The position numbers and the translations under genes are program-made. Below are positions 47,539 to 57,093 of a DNA stretch of 64,000 nt, piece after piece. Source of the DNA: Fusobacterium sp. SYSU M8D902 (lineage in GTDB: Bacteria > Fusobacteriota > Fusobacteriia > Fusobacteriales > Fusobacteriaceae). Below the pieces are notes generated by a model. That model was given only the letters and a program-made list of their open reading frames with translations. It was not told the DNA's origin and did not search any database. The stretch covers positions 20,979 through 84,978 of the forward strand of contig NZ_JBEFNA010000005.1 of the NCBI RefSeq assembly GCF_040199715.1. The letters are read 5' to 3'. Each line of letters begins with the position of its first letter. The first letter of the stretch is position 1.

Positions 47539-49251
47539 TTACATTCTATCTAAAGTTTTTATTCCTAGTAAATCTAGTCCATCTTTTATAGTTTCACCAG
47601 CTATCTTAGCAAGTAATCCTCTTGAGAATAAAATCTCATCCTCTTGATTAAGAATAGGACAACTATTGTAGAAACTGTTAAATTTCTTAGATAATTCAAA
47701 TAGATAGTCAGCTATTACATTTGGTTTAAATGTTTCAGCTGCTTTGATTATAACCATTGGGAATGCTGCTATGTGATTAGCTAATACCTTCTCCTGCTTA
47801 TCCTTTATAACTATCTCTTTGCTATAATCTATTGCTTTACCTTCAGACTCTGCTTTTCTCAATATTGATTGAATTCTTGCATAAGAGTATTGAAGATATG
47901 GTGCTGTATTTCCTTCAAAGCTCAATATCTTATCCCATTCAAATATTATTGGACTCTGTCTATTTTGTGATAAGTCAGCATACTTAATAGCTCCAACTCC
48001 AACTATTTCAGATATATTCTCCTTTTCAACTTCTGATAACTCTGGATTTTTTTCATTGACTATATCGTAAGCTCTTTTCTTTCCTTCATCCATCAGTTGC
48101 TCAAGTCTAATTACATTACCTTTTCTTGTAGAGAACACACCATCAGCAAATCTCATAATACCAAACCAAATATGGTGCTTAGGAACTTCCCAACCTAACA
48201 TATCAGTTATTTTAAAGAACTGTTTGAAGTGATCTTGCTGTCTTTCATCTGTTAAGTAGATTATCTTGTTTATATTGTAGTTATCTTTTCTGAATTTAAC
48301 AGTTGCTATATCAGAAGTTGAGTATAGGAAAGCTCCATCTTTCTTCTGAACTATGCATGGGAATAGATTATCTTCTTCTGGAAAGAATACAACCTTTGCT
48401 CCGTCATCTTCTACTGCTATATTTTTCTCGATTAACTCCTCAACTACACCTTGCATCATATCATGATAAAAAGACTCCCCATAATAAGTGTCAAAGTGTA
48501 CATCTAATCTTCCATATAGTTTCTCATACTCATCTAAAGACACTTTTATAAACTCTTTCCATAGAGCAAAGTTCTCTTCATCTCCATCTTGTAACTTTTT
48601 AAGTTCAAGTCTTGCTTCCTCTTCTAACTCTGGATGCTCTTCAGATTGCTTAGTAAACTCTACATAAACTCTTTCTAACTCTTCAATAGCATTCACTTTA
48701 TAAGCTTCTTTATCAAGCCATCTTCTATAACCTATTATAAGTTTTCCAAATTGAGTTCCCCAATCTCCTATATGGTTATCAGCAACTACATTGTAACCTA
48801 AATATCTGTGTATTCTTGCTATAGAATCACCTATTATTGTAGAACGTAGATGTCCTATATGCATTCTCTTAGCTATATTAGGAGAAGAGAAATCTATTAC
48901 TACATCTCCCTCTCTATTTAAGAATGAAAAATCATACTTTTCAGTTCTTGATTTTTTCAATAACTCACCTAAATATTCATTCTTTAAGAATATATTTATA
49001 AATCCTGGTCCAGCTATCTCTAATCTCTCAATTACATTATTCTCAACTAAATTATCAACTACCTCTTGTGCTATTGCTCTTGGATTATTCCCTATTATTT
49101 TAGAGTTCATCATAGCAAAGTTTGTTTGAAAATCTCCAAACTTTTCATTAGTAGCCACTGATACTTCTATTTTTTTCAACTCTTTATCTGGATAAAGTCT
49201 TTTAACTGTTTCTTCAAATATTCTACTTATCTCTTTCTCAATAATATGCAC
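47539..49251 (-). CDS. argS: Arginyl-tRNA synthetase
   Basis: 570 aa, class I synthetase. It has the N-terminal Add-1 domain, the HIGH signature in MHIGHLRSTIIGD (about residues 131-143), FSTRKGNVIRL in place of a canonical KMSKS, and the C-terminal DALR anticodon-binding domain. Arg is charged without a separate activating complex, as known for the family. It lies directly after the 6S-like RNA, whose terminator ends about 50 bp before the argS start. Confidence 0.97.
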   Translation of the reverse strand: MHIIEKEISRIFEETVKRLYPDKELKKIEVSVATNEKFGDFQTNFAMMNSKIIGNNPRAIAQEVVDNLVENNVIERLEIAGPGFINIFLKNEYLGELLKKSRTEKYDFSFLNREGDVVIDFSSPNIAKRMHIGHLRSTIIGDSIARIHRYLGYNVVADNHIGDWGTQFGKLIIGYRRWLDKEAYKVNAIEELERVYVEFTKQSEEHPELEEEARLELKKLQDGDEENFALWKEFIKVSLDEYEKLYGRLDVHFDTYYGESFYHDMMQGVVEELIEKNIAVEDDGAKVVFFPEEDNLFPCIVQKKDGAFLYSTSDIATVKFRKDNYNINKIIYLTDERQQDHFKQFFKITDMLGWEVPKHHIWFGIMRFADGVFSTRKGNVIRLEQLMDEGKKRAYDIVNEKNPELSEVEKENISEIVGVGAIKYADLSQNRQSPIIFEWDKILSFEGNTAPYLQYSYARIQSILRKAESEGKAIDYSKEIVIKDKQEKVLANHIAAFPMVIIKAAETFKPNVIADYLFELSKKFNSFYNSCPILNQEDEILFSRGLLAKIAGETIKDGLDLLGIKTLDRM

Positions 49252-49301
49252 TTCATTTCACCTTCTTTTAACTATATTTTGTGACATTTTTTCAAATAAA
49301 T

Positions 49302-49322
49302 AAAAAAAAGGGACTAAGTCCC
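49302..49322 (-). terminator. Terminator of the 6S RNA candidate
   Basis: GGGAC-taa-GTCCC hairpin (49310-49322) followed by eight T residues on the minus strand. Confidence 0.8.
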
Positions 49323-49535
49323 AAAGAAAAGCTCCAACCTACCGTCTTCAATACAGTTTTAGTCGCCAAAACCATAAGTGGTAGTCAGTTACTAACAGCA
49401 TACAGAGTCCGTAATCAACTTAAGCTCTAAGCTATTCGTGACTTTGCTGAGCTACTGAAAGCAGCGCCAACCCCGTGACGACATTAGGCCCAAAACCTCA
49501 AGAAATAACGAGTAGGTCAGACATCTATTCTTATT
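49302..49535 (-). ncRNA. ssrS: 6S RNA candidate
   Basis: A structured, locally GC-richer stretch between aspS and argS with its own promoter and terminator, about 234 nt. By eye it folds as one long rod: a closing stem ACCTAC/GTAGGT (plus-strand 49512-49517 with 49337-49342), GTTTT/AAAAC and GTCGTC/GGCGAC helices, a large central bubble of about 18 nt per side, then CAGT/ACTG, CAGCA/TGCTG and AGTC/GACT leading to a small apical loop. A rod with a central open-promoter-like bubble is the 6S RNA plan; 6S RNA binds sigma70 RNA polymerase. The rarA-hisS-aspS neighbourhood matches that of the 6S-1 gene in Bacillus, as I recall it. No T-box GGGTGGNACCGCG motif is present. Confidence 0.7.
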
Positions 49536-49541
49536 AAGGAA

Positions 49542-49570
49542 ATTATATCACTTATTTATAAAATTTTCAA
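49542..49570 (-). promoter_or_regulatory. Promoter of the 6S RNA candidate
   Basis: On the minus strand TTGAAA (49570-49565) and TATAAT (49547-49542) are 17 bp apart, placing the transcript start near 49535. Confidence 0.7.
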
Positions 49571-49592
49571 GTATTAATCTTAAATTTATTTT

Positions 49593-51392
49593 TTATTTTT
49601 CTTCGATTTTTTCATCATTTTTTGCTGTTACAGCAATATTTAGTTCATCTAATTGAGATTTGTCAACAAAATTAGGTGCCTCTGACATTAAACATTGACC
49701 TTTATTAGTTTTTGGGAATGGAATAACTTCTCTTATTGAAGCTTCTTTTAACATTACCATTAACCATCTATCAATTCCAAATGCAAGTCCTCCATGAGGT
49801 GGTGCTCCATATTTAAATGCATCTACAAAGAAACCAAATTTTTCTCTAGCCTCTTCATAAGATAATCCTAATCTTTCAAAAACTTTATTCTGAATTTCAG
49901 GATTAAAGATTCTTATAGAACCTCCTCCAATCTCAAATCCATTTAATACCATATCATAAGTATTTGTTCTTATATTTTCTGTCTGTCCACCTAAGAAAGC
50001 TTCCATATCATCAGCTTTTATTGAAGTGAATGGGTGGTGCTCAGCCTTGTATCTTCCCTCTTCTTCATCATAAGTAAACATTGGGAAATCAACTACCCAT
50101 AGGAATTTAAACTCATCATTGTTTATTAGATCAAGTTCCTTTCCTATTCTAAGTCTCATAGCTCCTAAAGCTCCGTATACAACTTTAGCTTTATCAGCTA
50201 TTATCAATATTACATCTCCTGGGTTTGCTTCAGCAACTTTTACTATATTTGCCATCTCCTCTTCAGAGAAAAATTTAGCTATTGGAGAAGTTATACTTCC
50301 GTCTTCAGCTATTTTTACATAAGCCATTCCCTTTGCTCCAAAATATCTCTTAGCATACTCTTCATACTCTCCTAACACTTTTCTTGAGAATTTTTCAAAA
50401 GCTTTTGGAGCAGTTATACATTTTACTAATCCACCATTTTCAGCAACATCTTTAAATGCTTTAAAACCACAAGTTTTAGCAATATCTGTTAAATCTTTTA
50501 ATTCAACTCCAAATCTTACATCTGGTTTGTCAGAACCAAATCTTGACATAGCTTCAGCATAAGGCATTCTTGGGAATTTGTAATCTGCACTCTCTCCAGT
50601 AATAGCTGTGAATACATTTTTAGCTAATCCCTCTATTGTATTCATAACATCATCCATCTCTACAAATGACATCTCAACGTCTAATTGAGTGAATTCAAAC
50701 TGTCTATCTGCTCTTAAATCCTCATCTCTAAAGCATTTTGCTATTTGGAAATATCTTTCTACTCCACCTATCATTAATAATTGTTTGAAAAGTTGTGGTG
50801 ATTGAGGTAAAGCATAGAAAGTTCCTGGATTTATTCTACAAGGTACTAAGAAGTCTCTTGCTCCTTCTGGAGTTGATTTATTTAATAATGGTGTATCAAC
50901 ATCTATAAATCCCTCTTGGTCCATATAGTTTCTAATTGCCATTATCATCTTATGTCTCATTCTAAGATTGTTTAACATTTTTGGTCTTCTGATATCTAAA
51001 TATCTATATTTTAATCTGATATTTTCGTTTAAATTATCTTCAGTTCCAGTAATTTGGAATGGTAATACATCACAGTTATTTAAAATTGTAAGTTCTGTCG
51101 CAAATACTTCAATCTCTCCAGTAGGGATATTCATATTTTTACTCTGTCTCTCTTTTACAGTTCCAACTACTCTTATAACTGCTTCATTTCTCAATTTTTG
51201 AGCTTGTTCAACTATCTCTTTTGGAGCTACTTCTATATCAAATACAACTTGAGTTTTTCCCTCTCTATCTCTTAAATCAACAAAAGTTAATCCTCCTAGG
51301 TCTCTAGTTGTATCTACCCAACCAGAAAGTGTAACTGTTTGTCCAATGTTCTCTTTTCTTAATTCACCAAGATTATGAGTCCTGTAAATCAT
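49593..51392 (-). CDS. aspS: Aspartyl-tRNA synthetase
   Basis: 599 aa, bacterial-type class II enzyme. It has the N-terminal OB anticodon-binding domain (about residues 1-110), motif 2 [19 protein letters not shown], the bacterial GAD insertion (about 290-420) and motif 3 [14 protein letters not shown]. Third gene in a rarA-hisS-aspS run, 22 bp after hisS. Whether it is discriminating for tRNA(Asp) cannot be said; no Asn synthetase is in the window. Confidence 0.97.
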   Translation of the reverse strand: MIYRTHNLGELRKENIGQTVTLSGWVDTTRDLGGLTFVDLRDREGKTQVVFDIEVAPKEIVEQAQKLRNEAVIRVVGTVKERQSKNMNIPTGEIEVFATELTILNNCDVLPFQITGTEDNLNENIRLKYRYLDIRRPKMLNNLRMRHKMIMAIRNYMDQEGFIDVDTPLLNKSTPEGARDFLVPCRINPGTFYALPQSPQLFKQLLMIGGVERYFQIAKCFRDEDLRADRQFEFTQLDVEMSFVEMDDVMNTIEGLAKNVFTAITGESADYKFPRMPYAEAMSRFGSDKPDVRFGVELKDLTDIAKTCGFKAFKDVAENGGLVKCITAPKAFEKFSRKVLGEYEEYAKRYFGAKGMAYVKIAEDGSITSPIAKFFSEEEMANIVKVAEANPGDVILIIADKAKVVYGALGAMRLRIGKELDLINNDEFKFLWVVDFPMFTYDEEEGRYKAEHHPFTSIKADDMEAFLGGQTENIRTNTYDMVLNGFEIGGGSIRIFNPEIQNKVFERLGLSYEEAREKFGFFVDAFKYGAPPHGGLAFGIDRWLMVMLKEASIREVIPFPKTNKGQCLMSEAPNFVDKSQLDELNIAVTAKNDEKIEEK

Positions 51393-51414
51393 TTTTACCC
51401 TCTCCTTAATATAT

Positions 51415-52656
51415 CTATTTTTTTATTATTTCAATTGCTTTTTCTAAACTCATTTCCTCTTGTGTTCTTGCATTGAAATCTTTTAAGACTATTACATCTT
51501 TATTCATCTCATCTTCTCCTACTATTATGCAGTATTTAACGTTTAGTTTATCTGCTTTTTTCATATGAGACTTCATTCCTTTAGCATTGAAATCAACAAA
51601 AGTTTTTATTTTATTATCTCTTAAAATCTTTGCAATTTTTAGTCCAAATTCCTGTGTATTTTCTCCTAACCAAGCTACATATACATCCGGATTATTCTTA
51701 GGATAATCCTCCAACAACATCATCATTCTTTCCACTCCAGCTGCAAATCCAACTGCTGGTATATCTTTATCTCCTAGCTGTTTTAGTAGATTATCATATC
51801 TTCCTCCACCCAATACAGTTCCTTGAGCCCCTAATTTATTTGTTATTATCTCATACACTGTACTTGAGTAGTAATCTAATCCTCTAACAAGTCTTGAGTC
51901 CTCTACATACTTCACTCCAAATATATCCAAATATTTTTTTACTGTTTCATAGTGAGCTCTCTCCTCTTCTGTAAGAGAGTCTATTATACTTGGAGCCTCC
52001 TTAGTCAACTCTTTACACTTGTCAACCTTACAATCCAATACTCTCAATGGATTTTTCTCCATTCTCATTCTACAATCTTCACAAAGTTCCTCTTTTATTG
52101 GTTCTAAGAAATTTAATAGATTCTCTCTATATTTTGTACGTGAAGCATTTGTTCCAACAGAGTTAATGTGAACCTCTAAGTCACTGATCCCTAACTTTTC
52201 TAATAGAGAGTAACTCATTGCTATAACCTCTGCATCTAATATAGGCGAACTCTCACCTAAAACTTCAACCCCTATCTGATTGAACTCTCTTTGTCTTCCT
52301 GCTTGAGGTCTCTCGTATCTAAACATAGATCCATTATAATAGTATTTTGTAACATCTTCTTTTCCATAAATAGCATTCTCTAAATATGATCTTACTACAG
52401 ATGCTGTATTTTCTGGTCTCAATGTTAAACTTCTATCTCCTCTATCTTTAAAAGTATACATCTCTTTCTCTACTACATCTGTTCCCTCTCCAATTCCTCT
52501 TTTAAAAAGATCTGTTTCCTCAAATATTGGAGTCTTTATATATGTATATCCATAACTCTCAAAAATCTCTTGAGCCATTTTAGATATATATGTATATTTG
52601 ACAGCTTCTTCTCCAAATATATCCTTAGTTCCTCTAGCAGCTTTTATAAGCTTCAT
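51415..52656 (-). CDS. hisS: Histidyl-tRNA synthetase
   Basis: 413 aa, class II. Motif 2 lies in [20 protein letters not shown], the histidine-binding loops are [14 protein letters not shown] and GGGRYDNLL, and the C-terminal anticodon-binding domain follows. It sits 12 bp after rarA and 22 bp before aspS, so all three are probably on one transcript. Confidence 0.97.
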   Translation of the reverse strand: MKLIKAARGTKDIFGEEAVKYTYISKMAQEIFESYGYTYIKTPIFEETDLFKRGIGEGTDVVEKEMYTFKDRGDRSLTLRPENTASVVRSYLENAIYGKEDVTKYYYNGSMFRYERPQAGRQREFNQIGVEVLGESSPILDAEVIAMSYSLLEKLGISDLEVHINSVGTNASRTKYRENLLNFLEPIKEELCEDCRMRMEKNPLRVLDCKVDKCKELTKEAPSIIDSLTEEERAHYETVKKYLDIFGVKYVEDSRLVRGLDYYSSTVYEIITNKLGAQGTVLGGGRYDNLLKQLGDKDIPAVGFAAGVERMMMLLEDYPKNNPDVYVAWLGENTQEFGLKIAKILRDNKIKTFVDFNAKGMKSHMKKADKLNVKYCIIVGEDEMNKDVIVLKDFNARTQEEMSLEKAIEIIKK

Positions 52657-52668
52657 TCTCTCACCTCT

Positions 52669-53901
52669 TTATTTTTTCCATAACTTTTCTAATTTTTCTT
52701 TTATAAGTTTTTCATTCTTATTATCTCCAGGAATATAGTAATTCCTACTCTTATTTGTATATTTCTGCTTTATGAAATTCCCTGGATAGTCATGTGGATA
52801 TTTATATCCCTTTGCATTGTGACCAATAGTTGGTGGTACTGCCTCTAAATCACCCTTCTCTATATCTTCCAATGCCTTATTTATTCCCATATAACAAGAG
52901 TTGCTTTTGGTAGAAATAGCTATATACACAACAGCTTGTGCTAGTACTATTCTAATCTCTGGCATACCTATTCTCTCACTTGCCATCATAGCACTATTAG
53001 CTATTAACATTGCCTCTGGATTAGCCATTCCTATATCTTCACTTGCATGTATTACAAGTCGTCTTGCTATATATCTTGGATCCTCACCACCAGCCAATAA
53101 TCTCCCTAACCAATATAGAGCTGAATCAGGATCACTTCCCCTCATACTCTTTATTAGGGCTGATATTAAATTATACTTATCCTCCTCTTTGTGATAGGAA
53201 GCTTGTCTAGTTTTAAATATCTCCAAGATCTCATCAACTTGTAAATCAGCACAACTATTCTTATACAGCTCTAAATAATTTAAAGCTACTCTACTATCTC
53301 CTTGTGAAATATCTAAGATACACTCTATTATCTCCTCACTCACATCAGTTAAAGATAACTTCTCTACCCCTCTTTTTAAAATCTTTCTTATGTCCTCTCT
53401 TGTCAAAGCCTTAAATTCAAATATCATAACCCTTGATAATAGGGCATTATTCAAACTATAATAAGGATTTTCAGTAGTTGCTCCAATAAGAGTTATAGTT
53501 CCATTCTCACAATATGATAACAATGCATCTTGTTGAGTTTTATTAAATCTATGTATCTCATCTAAAAATAGTATTGTCCTTTTTCCATAAAACTCTATAC
53601 TTTTTTTAGCTCTCTCTACAACCTCTCTCAAATCATTTAATGATGCTGTTGTTGCATTCAAAGTTTCAAAGTTACTATTAGTAGTTTTTGAAATTACCTC
53701 TCCTATCGAGCTTTTTCCACATCCTGGTGGTCCATAAAAAATTGAGTTTGATATATTCTGTTTTTCTATCAGTTTTCTGAGTATTCCTCCACTCCCTAAA
53801 AGCTTCTCTTGCCCTATAAAATCATCTAGACTTTGTGGTCTCAACTTTACAGCTAAGGGTTTCATACTCTCATAGTTATTCCCAAAAAGATTGTTCATCA
53901 T
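52669..53901 (-). CDS. rarA: Replication-associated recombination protein A (RarA/MgsA)
   Basis: 410 aa AAA ATPase of the clamp-loader type. Walker A is GPPGCGKSSIG (about residues 58-68) and Walker B ILFLDEIHRFN; the C-terminal tetramerisation domain carries KSMRGSDPDSALYWLGRLLAGGEDPRYIARRL-type sequence. It acts at stalled replication forks. The early start MMNNLFGNNYESMKPLAVKLRP suits the family. A hairpin terminator separates it from secG upstream, so its own promoter or read-through must drive it. Confidence 0.95.
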   Translation of the reverse strand: MMNNLFGNNYESMKPLAVKLRPQSLDDFIGQEKLLGSGGILRKLIEKQNISNSIFYGPPGCGKSSIGEVISKTTNSNFETLNATTASLNDLREVVERAKKSIEFYGKRTILFLDEIHRFNKTQQDALLSYCENGTITLIGATTENPYYSLNNALLSRVMIFEFKALTREDIRKILKRGVEKLSLTDVSEEIIECILDISQGDSRVALNYLELYKNSCADLQVDEILEIFKTRQASYHKEEDKYNLISALIKSMRGSDPDSALYWLGRLLAGGEDPRYIARRLVIHASEDIGMANPEAMLIANSAMMASERIGMPEIRIVLAQAVVYIAISTKSNSCYMGINKALEDIEKGDLEAVPPTIGHNAKGYKYPHDYPGNFIKQKYTNKSRNYYIPGDNKNEKLIKEKLEKLWKK

Positions 53902-53915
53902 TCTATCATCTACCT

Positions 53916-53945
53916 ATAAAAAAGACGTATTGCCCTCAATACGCC
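53916..53945 (-). terminator. Terminator between secG and rarA
   Basis: GACGTATTG (53924-53932) pairs with CAATACGC (53937-53944), with six T residues on the minus strand. Confidence 0.75.
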
Positions 53946-53952
53946 TCTCTCT

Positions 53953-54177
53953 TTATTTCACTAAGTATAATAAAAGTGCACTAAGAATAAATAGTGTTGC
54001 CACAATTTCTGTTGCTTTAGCTAAAGGCCCTCCATCTTTTGATATTCCAAACACAGTGTTTGATGCTCCTAATCCCATACTTGCAGATGTTCCGTGGCTC
54101 CTATCTGGTTGTATAAGTACTAATACTATTAATGTAATGGCAAAGATAAATAGTAGAACTGTAAATAAAGTTTCCAT
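53953..54177 (-). CDS. secG: Preprotein translocase subunit SecG
   Basis: 74 aa with two membrane segments (about residues 3-20 and 52-71). The loop GASNTVFGISKDGGPLAKAT is close to the conserved SecG stretch GxxxxxFGxxxxxxxLxK. It assists SecYE-mediated export. It is monocistronic, with GGGAGGAATAAG as ribosome site and a strong promoter at 54215-54243. Confidence 0.94.
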   Translation of the reverse strand: METLFTVLLFIFAITLIVLVLIQPDRSHGTSASMGLGASNTVFGISKDGGPLAKATEIVATLFILSALLLYLVK

Positions 54178-54214
54178 CTTATTCCTCCCAAAAATTCTTT
54201 AAATAATCTATTAA

Positions 54215-54243
54215 ATTATACCATAACCACTTATCTCGGTCAA
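54215..54243 (-). promoter_or_regulatory. Promoter of secG
   Basis: On the minus strand TTGACC (54243-54238) and TATAAT (54220-54215) are 17 bp apart. Confidence 0.7.
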
Positions 54244-54277
54244 TATTTATATAAAAATTCCTTGACTTTTCTTAAAA

Positions 54278-54312
54278 ACAATAAAATCAAGATCAAATGA
54301 CCTTGATTTTAC
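54278..54312 (-). terminator. Terminator of the TonB-dependent receptor at 54321
   Basis: AAAATCAAG (54283-54291) pairs with CTTGATTTT (54302-54310), with a T-rich tail on the minus strand. Confidence 0.75.
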
Positions 54313-54320
54313 TGTTTTAT

Positions 54321-56309
54321 TTAGAAATTATATTTAAATCCGAAAACAAAGTTTCTCTCTGCAGCTGGATCAAACATATATTCATTTCCCTTCATAGATA
54401 CTGAATCGTAATATTTTTCATTAAATATATTATTTATTCCTGTATATAATTTTAAAGTTGGCATAGGATAGTAGTTTATAGTTACGTTAGTTACTGTATA
54501 ACTATTTTGCTTACCACCTGTATTACTATTGTTTAAATAATACTTTGCTGAGTAAACTGTTGTTGAAGATAAACTTACTTTATCATTCAGCTTATAATCT
54601 AAACTTAATGATAATTTATGATTAGGAACATTACCTATCTCTTTTCCTTTTGTATTACTTTCACCAGGAGCAGTTTCTTTAATTTTAGTTTTTATATATG
54701 AATATCCTTCTCTCAATGTTAATTTATCAAAATACTGTTCAGCTGATAATTCAACTCCATATCTTTCTGTTTTTCCTATATTTTTAAATTTGAAGTTAAG
54801 ACCTTGAGTATCCTTATAAATCTCATCTTCTGTTGTTGTATAGAACCCTGTAATTCCTACTAAACTATCATAAATATAGTCTCTAGCTCCAATTTCATAT
54901 GTTAAATATTTTTCAGATTTTAGGTTATTTAAAGTATATTGATTATTTACCTTATCATACAAGTCTGTTGGCTTTGGTGAAGTAAAACCTCTTTCTATTC
55001 TAGCATAAATATTTCCAGTATCTGAGTATAGATAATTTGTAACCAACTCTAACGCAAAGTTATCCTCTGATACAGTTTCATCTAAAGGTAGTAAATTATT
55101 GTATTTTCTATGTAGATCATACTCTGCATACTCATATCTAAGCCCTTGTGTAAATTCTAATTTACCAAAATTATTTTTATTCAACACAAATAAACTATTT
55201 GTTTCTTTTGTTAAATTTGAATCAGCTTTTATATAACTTGTTTTTGTAGGACTTATTTTCATAGAACCTATAGATTTTCTATCTAATTTAGCTTTTACAT
55301 AATCATATCCAAAAATTAATTCGTCATTCTCTCTATATTTAACTCTCATTTTAGGTTTTACAGCTATTCTTGTATCGTCCATATCCATAACTTGATTCAT
55401 ATCTTTATATTCATGTGTTACCATATTCATATCATGATATGAAGTAAGAATATTAAAATCTATTTTATCATTTATTTTTTGTTCATACTTTAAACTAAAT
55501 TCATTCTTTTTAATCTCTTTTTCACTTGGTAGTATTCCAGAATCATATCCAGATTGTTCTCTATCTTCATTTATCTGTTTTCTAGTCAACGAAGTTGGAT
55601 ATGTACCTTTCTCTTCAAATCTTAAATACTTAAATGTTAGTTTTTTATCTTCTGCAAGATCATAGTTTAATGTTGTTTGAAAGTTTTTATTATCACTTTC
55701 ATCTTCATCTCTAAATCCTCTGTATCTTTCATCTAAATAATCAACACTTACTCCTAATTTTCCTAAAGTTGTTCCATAGCTTACGTTTCCTTTTTTAGTA
55801 CCATAACTTGTATATTCAGCACCTATGCTTCCACCTTGATATCCAGCTCCTGTTTTTGTTATGATATTTATTATTCCACCTCTAGTTCCACTACCATACA
55901 GTATAGCTCCACCACCAGGAATAACTTCTATTCTTTCGATATTCTCAACTGCTACTGTATTTAATGGAGTAGATCCATGTGAAGAGTCAATAGTATTTAT
56001 TGTTACCCCATCTATTAATATTTGAACATTGCTATCTGCATTGTCTTTTCCTTGTCCTCTCATATCTATTTTAGGACTACTTGAATCACCTATTACATTA
56101 ACACTTGGAATGTCCTTCAACACATCAGTAACACTTTGATAATTTTTTTCTTCTATTTCTTGAGCAGTAACCACTGAAACATTTTTTACAGTATCTTTTT
56201 GTGCAGTTTCAAATCCTGTAGCTGAAATTACACTCTTTCCTAACTCAATATCAGCTCCGTGTGCAACAGCTGATAGTATTAAACTTAGTAATGCTATTTT
56301 TGTTCTCAT
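54321..56309 (-). CDS. TonB-dependent outer-membrane receptor, probably for heme or siderophore
   Basis: 662 aa. A signal peptide (MRTKIALLSLILSAVAHGAD) leads to the plug domain: VSVVTAQEIEEKNYQSVTDVL, MRGQGKDNADSNVQILIDG and IERIEVIPGGGAILYGSG. A 22-strand barrel follows, ending in the BAM-type terminal strand FVFGFKYNF. It is a paralog of the receptor at 59107-61218, sharing most plug motifs. It is divergent from the YbaN-like gene across a two-promoter region and has its own terminator. The ligand is not certain; the nearby heme genes make heme the first guess. Confidence 0.9.
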   Translation of the reverse strand: MRTKIALLSLILSAVAHGADIELGKSVISATGFETAQKDTVKNVSVVTAQEIEEKNYQSVTDVLKDIPSVNVIGDSSSPKIDMRGQGKDNADSNVQILIDGVTINTIDSSHGSTPLNTVAVENIERIEVIPGGGAILYGSGTRGGIINIITKTGAGYQGGSIGAEYTSYGTKKGNVSYGTTLGKLGVSVDYLDERYRGFRDEDESDNKNFQTTLNYDLAEDKKLTFKYLRFEEKGTYPTSLTRKQINEDREQSGYDSGILPSEKEIKKNEFSLKYEQKINDKIDFNILTSYHDMNMVTHEYKDMNQVMDMDDTRIAVKPKMRVKYRENDELIFGYDYVKAKLDRKSIGSMKISPTKTSYIKADSNLTKETNSLFVLNKNNFGKLEFTQGLRYEYAEYDLHRKYNNLLPLDETVSEDNFALELVTNYLYSDTGNIYARIERGFTSPKPTDLYDKVNNQYTLNNLKSEKYLTYEIGARDYIYDSLVGITGFYTTTEDEIYKDTQGLNFKFKNIGKTERYGVELSAEQYFDKLTLREGYSYIKTKIKETAPGESNTKGKEIGNVPNHKLSLSLDYKLNDKVSLSSTTVYSAKYYLNNSNTGGKQNSYTVTNVTINYYPMPTLKLYTGINNIFNEKYYDSVSMKGNEYMFDPAAERNFVFGFKYNF

Positions 56310-56366
56310 TCTTTCTTTTCCCTTTCAATTTAATAAAAAAATATTTTCTGTTTCAAAACTTTTTAA

Positions 56367-56466
56367 ATTATAAATATATAGACGTAATTTGTCAAGTTTT
56401 TTTTGAAATACTAAATATATATATTTTAAATATTTATTTGACTTTTTAAAAAAAATTAGATATATT
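56367..56466. promoter_or_regulatory. Divergent promoters of the receptor and the ybaN-like gene
   Basis: Leftward: TTGACA (56395-56390), 17 bp, TATAAT (56372-56367). Rightward: TTGACT (56438-56443), 17 bp, TATATT (56461-56466). The two -35 boxes face each other across about 42 bp of A/T sequence. No full Fur box was recognised. Confidence 0.65.
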
Positions 56467-56497
56467 TATAAATAAATTTTTATGAAAGGGGTATTTT

Positions 56498-56857
56498 ATG
56501 CTAAAAAAAGTTTTTTTGATATTTGGAATCATCTCTTTAGGACTAGGATGTATAGGTATTTTTCTTCCACTTCTACCCACTACTCCATTTTTATTACTAA
56601 GTGCTTATTGTTTTAGTAAGTCATCAGAGAAATTTCATACATACTTATTAGAAAATAAAATCTTTGGTCAATATATTAGAGACTATCAAGAGAAAAAAGG
56701 AATCACTCTTAAAAATAAGATTTTTGCAATTCTTTTACTTATAGTTAGTATAACTTTCTCACTATCTAGAATCTCTAATTTACACCTCAAAATATTTTTA
56801 ATCCTTGTTTTAATTGGAGTTTCCTACCATATTTTAAAGTTAAAAACTCTTAAATAA
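56498..56857 (+). CDS. ybaN: YbaN/DUF454-family inner-membrane protein
   Basis: 119 aa. Residues 1-40 hold two hydrophobic segments around the conserved GCIGIFLPLLPTTPFLLLSAYCFSKSS-type core, and two more membrane segments lie at about 78-115. YbaN proteins have no proven biochemical role but often sit near heme or iron genes. It is divergent from a TonB-dependent receptor, and a hairpin terminator lies about 125 bp downstream. AAGGGG precedes the ATG. Confidence 0.85.
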   Translation: MLKKVFLIFGIISLGLGCIGIFLPLLPTTPFLLLSAYCFSKSSEKFHTYLLENKIFGQYIRDYQEKKGITLKNKIFAILLLIVSITFSLSRISNLHLKIFLILVLIGVSYHILKLKTLK

Positions 56858-56898
56858 TTATTTTGATTATAAAAATATTTAGTTTTTTAATTTTTTTC

Positions 56899-56927
56899 TT
56901 GACTTTTATTTTATTTTAATATATAAT
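56899..56927 (+). promoter_or_regulatory. Promoter of a candidate small RNA
   Basis: TTGACT (56899-56904), 17 bp, TATAAT (56922-56927), in the gap after ybaN and before a terminator, with no reading frame between. Confidence 0.6.
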
Positions 56928-56933
56928 TCAATT

Positions 56934-57024
56934 AATCCTTTCTTTTAAAGTATTTTAATTTACTTAATTAACAACAATATAAAAGCTGTCAGTGCATATA
57001 AAAATCTGACAGCTTTTATATTTT
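56934..57024 (+). ncRNA. Candidate intergenic small RNA
   Basis: A strong promoter is followed by about 50 nt of unstructured sequence and then a perfect 12-bp hairpin, AAAAGCTGTCAG (56981-56992) with CTGACAGCTTTT (57006-57017), and a T-rich tail. The unit would give an RNA of about 90 nt with no start codon and ribosome site. The hairpin may also end the ybaN transcript. Its place inside the heme region suggests an iron- or heme-linked regulator, but this rests on signals alone. Confidence 0.5.
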
Positions 57025-57045
57025 TTGGAGTATAATTTTTAACGC

Positions 57046-57083
57046 AATAAAAAAAGTAAGTATCTATTATCTAGATACTTACT
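57046..57083 (-). terminator. Terminator of the flavodoxin gene
   Basis: AGTAAGTATCTA (57055-57066) pairs with TAGATACTTACT (57072-57083), with a T-run on the minus strand. Confidence 0.85.
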
Positions 57084-57093
57084 CAATTAAATA

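Noticed and set aside
49302..49535. T-box or other riboswitch for argS
   Set aside because: No T-box antiterminator sequence or specifier loop was found, and the rod-with-bubble fold fits 6S RNA better. The terminator could still lower read-through into argS.
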